Assembly (NCBI GenBank): GCA_949286645.1
Contig: CASEDN010000118.1
Location: 1 to 11,977, forward strand
Reading direction: 5' to 3'
Length of the DNA stretch: 11,977 nucleotides
DNA from: an uncultured bacterium
Lineage (GTDB): Bacteria > Bacillota_I > Bacilli_A > RF39 > UBA660
Numbering within the stretch: the first letter of the stretch is position 1; each line of letters begins with the position of its first letter. Position numbers and translations under genes: made by a program. The notes beneath the pieces were generated by a model. The model worked only from the letters and a program-made list of their open reading frames with translations. It was not told the origin of the DNA and did not search any database. Shown piece by piece: positions 6,549 to 11,977 of this stretch.

Positions 6549-6926
6549 ATGTTTTTAATATGTATGTTAATGCCTGCTAGTATTTCTATTCTTATAGAAA
6601 AAAGAATAGATAAAACTAACAAAAGTACTAGGGATTTAGTATTAAAGTATTTATGTTATACATTTCTAATCACAACGATTATGAATACTTTTATTTATAT
6701 TTTTAGTAGTGATAATTCCTTAAATTATCAAAATTCTACTTTTACTTATGATTTTTGTTTAAAATATATGTGGCTTAGTCTAATAGTCGCTATTATCTTA
6801 CCATATATATTAAAGGTAATAAGTGCTAATATAGATATAAATTTAGAGATAAGGAAAAAAGTAAAAAATGAAAAAAATAAAAAAGAGAAAAAAAGAAGTA
6901 GTAAAAAAAGAAGTAAAAATAAGTAA
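6549..6926 (+). CDS. Small three-helix membrane protein upstream of phosphoglycerol transferase
   Basis: This 125-residue protein has three likely membrane helices (about 1-16, 33-52 and 72-91) and a very basic cytoplasmic tail (101-125, mostly Lys, Arg and Ser). The start is supported by AGGA nine bases before the ATG. Its last 59 bases overlap the start of the next gene in another frame. Both frames encode lysine-rich sequence there, because the DNA is a series of A-runs. It is not recognised as a named family. Its position suggests it assists or anchors the MdoB-like enzyme. Alternatively, the two genes may be a single longer LTA-synthase-like protein split by, or joined through, a frameshift: the joined length (about 624 residues) is near that of LtaS. 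As separate genes they have a proper promoter, binding site and plausible coupling, so two proteins are favoured. Confidence 0.7.
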   Translation: MFLICMLMPASISILIEKRIDKTNKSTRDLVLKYLCYTFLITTIMNTFIYIFSSDNSLNYQNSTFTYDFCLKYMWLSLIVAIILPYILKVISANIDINLEIRKKVKNEKNKKEKKRSSKKRSKNK

Positions 6927-8424
6927 ATTCATTTTATACTATTTTCTAATACTTCTAGCACTTGTTATTATCTTTGGTACAAATTGGGCTTTAGATAAAG
7001 CACAAATTAATAATTTTGAACAAATATTACTTACTTTAACTAATTCTGTAAGTACTGCTAGCAATGAGATGATTATAAGTTTTATTAAAGATTGTATATT
7101 AATTTCTTTAATACTAACTATTATTATCTTTTTAATAGCAAAACTATTTAATAATATAGAAGTATTTATAAAAATTAAGATAAAAAGTAAAACAATAAAA
7201 ATAAATTTCTATAAGATTATAAGTTTTTTCTTTATAGTAAGTTTAATTATCTACTCTACCTATCATGTTACCAGTAGTTTATACATATATGACTATATTA
7301 AATATAATAATATAGAATCTAATTTCTTTGAAACACTATATGTTAATCCTAAAAATGTAGATTTAGAATTCCCTGAAGAAAAAAGAAATTTAATATATAT
7401 ATTTCTAGAGTCTATGGAATCTACTTATGCTGATAAAGAAAACGGTGGAGCTTATGATATTAATTACATGCCAGAATTAACAGAGCTTGCCAAAAATAAT
7501 ATTAACTTTTCTTCTAATAACTTAGTAGGAGGAGCCCATATGGCTTATAATACCTCTTGGACGATGGCTGCTATGGTCGCTCATACTGCAGGTATTCCTT
7601 TAAAAACTGTTTTTAATCAAGATGATGTAAGTACATATGAAGCAGGTACTACTCTTCCAGGAGCATATTCTATAGGTGATATCTTAAAAAAAGAAGGATA
7701 TAGACAATATATTATGGTAGGTTCTGATTTAACATTTGGAGGAAGAAGAAACTACTTTGAAAATCATGGTAATTATACTGAATTTGACTATTATACTGCT
7801 ATAGAAGACGGAATAATAGATGAAGATTATTATGTGTTTTGGGGTTATGAAGATACAAAGTTATTTGATTATGCCAAAGAAGAATTAACAAAAATATCTA
7901 AAAGTGATAAACCATTTAATTTTACTATGTTAACAGTTGATACCCATTTTCCTGATGGTTATACTGATAATACTTGCAAAGATACTTATGATAACCAATA
8001 TTTAACAGCAATAGACTGTTCAAGTGAGAAATTAGATGAGTTTATTAAGTGGATTAAGAAACAAGATTTCTATGAAAATACAACTATTGTATTAGTTGGA
8101 GATCATCTAAGTATGAATACTTATTCTTTTGATGAGATTGATTCTAATTATAATAGAAGTGTATATAATGTCTTTATAAATTCAGCAGTTGATACTGAAT
8201 GCAACAAGAATAGTAGTTTTACAACCTTTGATTATTACCCTACTACTCTAGCAGCTTTAGGTGTTAAGATAAATGGTAAAAGATTAGGTCTTGGTACTAA
8301 TTTATTTAGTTGTAAAGAGACATTATCAGAAGAACTTGGTAATGATTATATTGATAAAAAACTAATGGAAAATTCTCCATATTATAATGAGTGTATTGGA
8401 AGTACATGTAAAAAGGATAAGTAA
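6868..8424 (+). CDS. Membrane-anchored phosphoglycerol transferase, MdoB/LTA synthase family
   Basis: A 518-residue alkaline-phosphatase-superfamily enzyme with a basic cytoplasmic N-terminus, likely membrane helices near 21-41, 75-95 and 114-134, and an extracytoplasmic catalytic domain from about 170. Conserved positions are NLIYIFLESMEST (metal ligand Glu181), YNTSWTMAAMVAHTAGIPL (probable nucleophile Thr232), LTVDTHFPDGY (His360) and VGDHLSMN (Asp412, His413). The family takes glycerol-1-phosphate from phosphatidylglycerol and adds it to a lipoteichoic acid chain or a glucan. As remembered, the TIAGMVA, TVDTHHPDG and SSDHLAMN stretches of E. coli MdoB (OpgB) look closer than LtaS, so the acceptor need not be classical LTA. 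Cys370 and Cys384 flank a loop after the His motif and could form a disulfide. AAGGA lies 12 bases before the ATG, inside the upstream gene. It shares a terminator with convergent htpG. Confidence 0.88.
   Translation: MKKIKKRKKEVVKKEVKISKFILYYFLILLALVIIFGTNWALDKAQINNFEQILLTLTNSVSTASNEMIISFIKDCILISLILTIIIFLIAKLFNNIEVFIKIKIKSKTIKINFYKIISFFFIVSLIIYSTYHVTSSLYIYDYIKYNNIESNFFETLYVNPKNVDLEFPEEKRNLIYIFLESMESTYADKENGGAYDINYMPELTELAKNNINFSSNNLVGGAHMAYNTSWTMAAMVAHTAGIPLKTVFNQDDVSTYEAGTTLPGAYSIGDILKKEGYRQYIMVGSDLTFGGRRNYFENHGNYTEFDYYTAIEDGIIDEDYYVFWGYEDTKLFDYAKEELTKISKSDKPFNFTMLTVDTHFPDGYTDNTCKDTYDNQYLTAIDCSSEKLDEFIKWIKKQDFYENTTIVLVGDHLSMNTYSFDEIDSNYNRSVYNVFINSAVDTECNKNSSFTTFDYYPTTLAALGVKINGKRLGLGTNLFSCKETLSEELGNDYIDKKLMENSPYYNECIGSTCKKDK
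6888..6917 (+). repeat. Two tandem 15-base A-rich units in the gene overlap
   Basis: AAAAAAAGAAGTAGT (6888-6902) is followed directly by AAAAAAAGAAGTAAA (6903-6917), so 13 of 15 bases repeat. The period is five codons, giving KKEVV-KKEVK in the phosphoglycerol transferase frame and a Lys/Arg/Ser-rich tail in the upstream frame. It probably arose by slippage. Confidence 0.75.
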
Positions 8425-8449
8425 TGTTAATAATTACCTATCCTTTTTT
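8410..8449. terminator. Bidirectional terminator between the phosphoglycerol transferase gene and htpG
   Basis: Arms AAAAAGGATAAGTAAT (8410-8425) and ATTACCTATCCTTTTT (8433-8448) pair over 16 positions with one A-C mismatch around a seven-base loop. The plus strand ends in six Ts, and the minus strand ends in five Ts made from the left arm. The hairpin includes the phosphoglycerol transferase stop (8422-8424) and the end of the htpG stop (8450-8448), so it can terminate both genes. Confidence 0.85.
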
Positions 8450-10325
8450 ATTTAGCAAGTAATTCACTAATTAAATTACTTATTTTTGTTGGATTATCTA
8501 AACTCATTCGTTCAATAAGTCTAGCTTCTGCATATAGTATTTTACTATATTTTTCTAATGTCTCATAATCTTTCTTTTCATATAAAGATTTTAGTTTATC
8601 TGCAATAGGATGATCTTCATTAATTTCCATAACAGTATTTGCCTTAACTCCAGTATCTGTTGGCATTGCATCCATTACTTTTTGCATTTCAACTGACACA
8701 TCACCTTTACTTGTTAAACATACAGGATGATTCTTTAAACGATGAGTAAACTCTACTTCATTAACGCCATTATTTAGAGCATCATGCATCTTAGTAAACA
8801 TATCTTTATATTCTTCATTAACTTTCTTTAATTCTGCTTTTTCTTCATCACTTTCTAGGTTTGCATCACTACTTGCCACATTAACAAAGGTTTTATCTTT
8901 ATAGTTCATCATTACTTTAAAGACAAATTCATCTAAGTAATCAGTTAAATATAAGATATCTATTCCCTTTTCTTTAGCACTTTCAACTTGAGGTAATAAA
9001 TCTATCTTATCTATAGTTTCACCACATGCATAGTAAATTGTCTTATCATCTTCACTCATATTAGAAACATATTCTGAAAGTGTAACCATTTTCTTCTCTT
9101 TAGATGAATAGAAAAGTAATAAGTCTTGTAATGTCTCTTTTGCCATACCATAAGACTCATAAATACCTACTTTAAGTTGCATTCCAAAGTCTTTAAAGAA
9201 CTTCTCATAGTTTTCTCTATCGTTTTTAAGCATTTTCTCTAACTCTTTTTTAATCTTAGATTCAAGAGATTTAGCGATAGATTTAATTTGATAATTATCT
9301 TGTAGAGTTTCTCTTGATATATTTAAAGATATATCTTCACTATCTACAACACCTTTAACAAAACTAAAGTAATCAGGTAAAAGATCAGAACATTTATCCA
9401 TGATTAGAACACCATTAGAATAAAGTTCAAGTCCTTTCTCATAGTCTTTAGAATAATAATTATATGGAGCATGAGATGGTATAAACAAAAGGGTTGTATA
9501 AGAGCATCTTCCTTCTACTTCACTACGTATTACTTTTAAAGGTGCTTCATAGTCATAGAATTTATCTGTGTAGAATGAATTATAATCTTCATCTTTTACA
9601 CTACTCTTCCCTTTCTTCCAAATAGGAACCATACTGTTTAGTGTTTTATCTTCTATTTTTTTCTCTTCTTTATCATCTTTTTTAGTAATAGTCTCTACTT
9701 TCATCTTTATAGGATAAGAGATATAATCAGAATATTTCTTAACTAATCTTTCAAGTGCATAGTCTTCTAGATATTCATCATAATTATTATCTTCATTATT
9801 CTCTTTTAAATGAAGAATAATCTTAGTACCATTCTTATCATAATCTACTTCCTCAATAGAATATCCATCAGCACCTCTTGATACCCAATGATAAGCTTTA
9901 TCACTATTATAAGCTTTACTAATAACTTCTACTTCATCACTAACCATAAAACTAGAATAAAAACCTACACCAAATTGTCCTATAATAGCCATATTTTTAT
10001 CATCAGCCATTTTCTCTTTAAATAATTCCGAACCACTCTTAGCGATTGTACCTAAATTATTTTCTAACTCTTCTTCAGTCATACCAATACCATTATCAAC
10101 TATAGTTAGAGTTCTACTATCTTTATCAGGTATTAATCTAATCTCTAAGTCTTTTTTCTTAACTTTAATATTTTTATTAGTAAGTGATTCATAATAAAGT
10201 TTATCAATAGCATCACTTGCATTAGAGATTAACTCTCTTAGAAATATCTCCTTATTAGTATAAATAGAATTAATCATTAAATCTAATAACTTTTTAGATT
10301 CAGCTTTAAATTGTTTTTTCTTCAA
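8448..10325 (-). CDS. htpG: Chaperone protein HtpG (Hsp90 family)
   Basis: A cytoplasmic ATP-dependent homodimeric Hsp90 chaperone that remodels client proteins with DnaK. With a TTG start at 10325 it has 625 residues, equal to the family's usual 620-630. The N-terminal GHKL ATPase shows the N-box RELISNASDAIDKL (catalytic Glu31, Asn35), DNGIGM (77-82) and lid/phosphate loop GQFGVGFYSSF (116-126). The middle domain contains ISRETLQDN with its catalytic-loop arginine, and the C-terminal dimerisation part is complete. The frame can be extended three codons to a GTG at 10334, but the binding site GAAGAGTGAT then lies on top of that codon. Starting at the TTG gives KKKQFKAESK right after the initiator, as in typical HtpG proteins. 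A CIRCE-like operator overlaps its promoter, implying repression by HrcA. It is convergent with the phosphoglycerol transferase gene. Confidence 0.95.
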   Translation of the reverse strand: MKKKQFKAESKKLLDLMINSIYTNKEIFLRELISNASDAIDKLYYESLTNKNIKVKKKDLEIRLIPDKDSRTLTIVDNGIGMTEEELENNLGTIAKSGSELFKEKMADDKNMAIIGQFGVGFYSSFMVSDEVEVISKAYNSDKAYHWVSRGADGYSIEEVDYDKNGTKIILHLKENNEDNNYDEYLEDYALERLVKKYSDYISYPIKMKVETITKKDDKEEKKIEDKTLNSMVPIWKKGKSSVKDEDYNSFYTDKFYDYEAPLKVIRSEVEGRCSYTTLLFIPSHAPYNYYSKDYEKGLELYSNGVLIMDKCSDLLPDYFSFVKGVVDSEDISLNISRETLQDNYQIKSIAKSLESKIKKELEKMLKNDRENYEKFFKDFGMQLKVGIYESYGMAKETLQDLLLFYSSKEKKMVTLSEYVSNMSEDDKTIYYACGETIDKIDLLPQVESAKEKGIDILYLTDYLDEFVFKVMMNYKDKTFVNVASSDANLESDEEKAELKKVNEEYKDMFTKMHDALNNGVNEVEFTHRLKNHPVCLTSKGDVSVEMQKVMDAMPTDTGVKANTVMEINEDHPIADKLKSLYEKKDYETLEKYSKILYAEARLIERMSLDNPTKISNLISELLAK

Positions 10326-10329
10326 ATTA

Positions 10330-10339
10330 ATCACTCTTC
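10330..10339 (-). promoter_or_regulatory. Ribosome binding site fixing the htpG TTG start
   Basis: GAAGAGTGAT on the minus strand has AGAG eight bases before the TTG at 10325. It overlaps the alternative GTG at 10334, which therefore cannot be the functional start if this site is used. The motif and spacing match the site of the 83-aa gene at 6337-6347. Confidence 0.6.
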
Positions 10340-10358
10340 TTTCTTATTTACATTAAGT

Positions 10359-10387
10359 AGAATAACACTTTGATTAGCAATTGTCAA
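10359..10387 (-). promoter_or_regulatory. htpG promoter
   Basis: On the minus strand a perfect -35 TTGACA (10387-10382) is followed, after a 17-base spacer, by TATTCT (10364-10359, four of six to consensus). The -35 lies inside the CIRCE-like operator, so a bound repressor would block RNA polymerase. Transcription should start near 10352, about 27 bases before the TTG start. Confidence 0.65.
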
Positions 10388-10400
10388 TAATGAGTGCCAA
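10374..10400. promoter_or_regulatory. CIRCE-like heat-shock operator (HrcA binding site) upstream of htpG
   Basis: Read on the plus strand, TTAGCAATT (10374-10382), a nine-base spacer and GAGTGCCAA (10392-10400) match the CIRCE consensus TTAGCACTC-N9-GAGTGCTAA at 7 of 9 and 8 of 9 arm positions, with the exact spacer length. It overlaps the htpG -35 box. CIRCE is the operator of the HrcA repressor, usually found at groESL and dnaK operons. Here it implies class I heat-shock control of htpG. Confidence 0.82.
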
Positions 10401-10410
10401 TTTTTATAAG

Positions 10411-10440
10411 ATAAAAATAGATGAAAAAAATCCATCTATT
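10411..10440 (-). terminator. Terminator of the right-hand ABC exporter gene
   Basis: On the minus strand AATAGATG (10440-10433) pairs with CATCTATT (10423-10416) across a T-rich loop of nine bases, followed by a run of Ts and TATC. The arms extend by a G-U and an A-U pair. The TAG stop of the ABC gene (10438-10436) is inside the left arm. The hairpin lies between that gene and the htpG operator. Confidence 0.65.
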
Positions 10441-11977
10441 CTGTAACACTTTCAAATTGTGAATTATAAAGTTCTGCATAGAAACCATTTTTCTTAAGTA
10501 ATTCATCATGTGTTCCTTGTTCTACTATGTCTCCATCTCTCATTACTAATATAAGGTTAGCATTTTTAATAGTAGAAAGTCTATGAGCAATAACAAAACT
10601 TGTTCTTCCTTCCATTAAGTTATCCATTGCTTCCTGGATTAACTGTTCCATTCTGGTATCTACACTACTTGTCGCTTCATCTAAAATTAATATTTTTGGA
10701 TCTTTTAGAATAACTCTAGCGATTGTTAGTAATTGTTTTTGACCTGCTGATACATTATCACTTTCTTCATTTAGAACCATATCATAACCTTCTGGCATTG
10801 TTCTAATAAAGTGATCAACGTGAGATGCTATCGCTGCATCATATACGGCTTCATCATTAGCATTCAAATTACCATAACGAATATTTTCTTTAATAGTATC
10901 ACTATATAGCCATGTATCTTGTAAAACCATACCAAAGAGACTTCTTAAATCATCACGTTTCATATCTTTTATATCAACTCCATCTATTTTAATAGAACCA
11001 GAGTTAACATCATAGAATCTCATTAATAGTTTTACAATAGTTGTCTTACCTGCTCCAGTTGGTCCAACAATGGCAATTTTCTGTCCCTTATGCATTGTTG
11101 CATTAAAGTCATTGATAATAATTTTATTTTTATTATAACCAAACTTAACATCTTCAAAAGTAACTGTATTACCCATCTTGTCTAAGTCATATGTTACTTT
11201 CTTAACTTCAGGTATTTCTTCTTTTTCTTCTAAGAATTCAAAGACTCTTTCAGCAGATGCAACCATTGATTGAATCATATTACCAATTTGGGCAATTTGG
11301 GCAAGAGGATTCATAAAGTTTCTAATATACTGGGTAAATGATAAGATATCACCTACTTCTATTTTATTCTTTATGACTAAATATCCTCCTAAAATAGATA
11401 TTAATACATAACCAATATTACCAATAAAGTTCATAATTGGATGCATCATTCCAGAGAAGAATTGAGCACGCCAAGCTGAATTATATAATTTTTCATTAGT
11501 TTTATTAAAATCTTCTATCGTCTTATCTTCTCCGTTAAATAATTTAATAACAGTATGTCCTGAATAAGCTTCTTCGATAGTACCATTTATATCCCCTAAA
11601 TATTTTTGTTGATTTAAAAAGTATTTTTGTGAGTGTTTCATAATAAAACTCATCATGAATAAAGCGATAGGTACTATTAGTAGTGTTACTAAAGTCATTA
11701 GAGGACTTATTGTTAACATCATAACTACTACACCAATTAAAGTTGTAATAGAAGTTAACAAATGTGATATTGATTGATCTAAACTCTGTGATAAGGTATC
11801 AACATCATTTGTTACTCTTGATAATATTTCTCCTGTTGTTTTACTTTCAAAATAAGAAAGTGGTAATTTATGCATTTTATGAGATATTTGTTCCCTTAAA
11901 TTAAAGGTAACTTTTTGGTTTACACCACTCATAATGAAAGCTTGTAAGTAAGAGAAAATTGCACTGACTATATATAG
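10436..11977 (-). CDS. ABC exporter subunit, MdlB/YfiC-like, N-terminus beyond right edge
   Basis: The frame is open to the window edge, so the 513 visible residues lack roughly the first 80-110, including the first membrane helix. An ATG at 11932 is internal: the 15 codons before it continue the second helix (LYIVSAIFSYLQAFI). Counting from that Met, the membrane domain covers about 1-235. The ATPase has Walker A GPTGAGKTT (290-298), Q-loop Gln338, signature VSAGQ (394-398), Walker B ILILDEATSSVD (414-425, catalytic Glu419) and His450. All catalytic residues are intact. The EESDNVSAGQ form is typical of one subunit of heterodimeric multidrug-type exporters (YfiB/YfiC, MdlA/MdlB), so a partner gene probably lies just upstream, outside the window. 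Substrates may be drugs, lipids or peptides, which is not decidable here. The gene ends in its own terminator before htpG. Confidence 0.92.
   Translation of the reverse strand, partial: LYIVSAIFSYLQAFIMSGVNQKVTFNLREQISHKMHKLPLSYFESKTTGEILSRVTNDVDTLSQSLDQSISHLLTSITTLIGVVVMMLTISPLMTLVTLLIVPIALFMMSFIMKHSQKYFLNQQKYLGDINGTIEEAYSGHTVIKLFNGEDKTIEDFNKTNEKLYNSAWRAQFFSGMMHPIMNFIGNIGYVLISILGGYLVIKNKIEVGDILSFTQYIRNFMNPLAQIAQIGNMIQSMVASAERVFEFLEEKEEIPEVKKVTYDLDKMGNTVTFEDVKFGYNKNKIIINDFNATMHKGQKIAIVGPTGAGKTTIVKLLMRFYDVNSGSIKIDGVDIKDMKRDDLRSLFGMVLQDTWLYSDTIKENIRYGNLNANDEAVYDAAIASHVDHFIRTMPEGYDMVLNEESDNVSAGQKQLLTIARVILKDPKILILDEATSSVDTRMEQLIQEAMDNLMEGRTSFVIAHRLSTIKNANLILVMRDGDIVEQGTHDELLKKNGFYAELYNSQFESVTE

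Noticed and set aside
2904..8424. Alternative genetic code with TGA as tryptophan, suggested by low GC
   Set aside because: All tryptophans seen, for example in pyrH and the phosphoglycerol transferase, are TGG, no family-length protein needs TGA read through, and TGA serves as a stop at 6083-6081.
1..11977. tRNA or rRNA genes, CRISPR arrays, insertion sequences, attachment sites
   Set aside because: No cloverleaf with a CCA-type end, no spaced direct repeats and no transposase-like frame were found by eye on either strand. Gene packing leaves no gap over 200 bases.

Overview
The window is AT-rich, low-GC bacterial DNA that uses the standard bacterial code: every tryptophan in the long reading frames is TGG, and no long frame needs TGA read through. 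Extended Shine-Dalgarno sites, TGn-extended -10 boxes, a CIRCE-type heat-shock operator, an AMP-forming pyruvate phosphate dikinase and an MdoB/LTA-synthase-family enzyme together suggest a Gram-positive-type Bacillota. It could be an anaerobic or gut lineage of low-GC Bacilli, Erysipelotrichia-like or clostridial, but the exact taxon cannot be read from this stretch.

Layout, left to right. (1) Positions 1-2790, minus strand: ppdK, followed two bases later by an unrecognised gene that leaves the window at the left edge. (2) Positions 2791-2903: a divergent promoter region driving ppdK leftward and pyrH rightward. (3) Positions 2904-5199, plus strand: pyrH (UMP kinase), tightly followed by a divergent ABC exporter half-transporter instead of the frequent partner frr. 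(4) Positions 5209-6332, minus strand: a two-gene operon of an unrecognised 83-residue helical protein and a HipA/CtkA-like kinase whose ATG overlaps the first gene's TGA. It has its own strong promoter and looks like a possible toxin-antitoxin-like or signalling module. (5) Positions 6549-8424, plus strand: a small three-helix membrane protein whose 3' end overlaps, in another frame, the start of a membrane-anchored MdoB-like phosphoglycerol transferase. (6) Positions 8448-10325, minus strand: htpG, preceded by a degenerate but clear CIRCE operator overlapping its -35 box. (7) Positions 10436-11977, minus strand: the C-terminal part of a second ABC exporter, running off the right edge.

The genes are a mix: core metabolism (ppdK, pyrH), stress response (htpG), envelope functions (the phosphoglycerol transferase pair and two ABC exporters), and one accessory-looking kinase pair. 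Both convergent junctions (near 5200 and 8430) are closed by nearly symmetric hairpins that include the stop codons of both flanking genes. The right-hand ABC gene also ends inside its own terminator hairpin.

The most interesting candidates are the 83-aa protein/HipA-like kinase operon, the A-rich dual-frame overlap joining the small membrane protein to the MdoB-like enzyme, and the CIRCE control of htpG. Three start codons were chosen from ribosome-binding-site placement rather than from the longest open frame: the kinase at 6084, the 83-aa protein at 6332 and htpG at 10325 (TTG).
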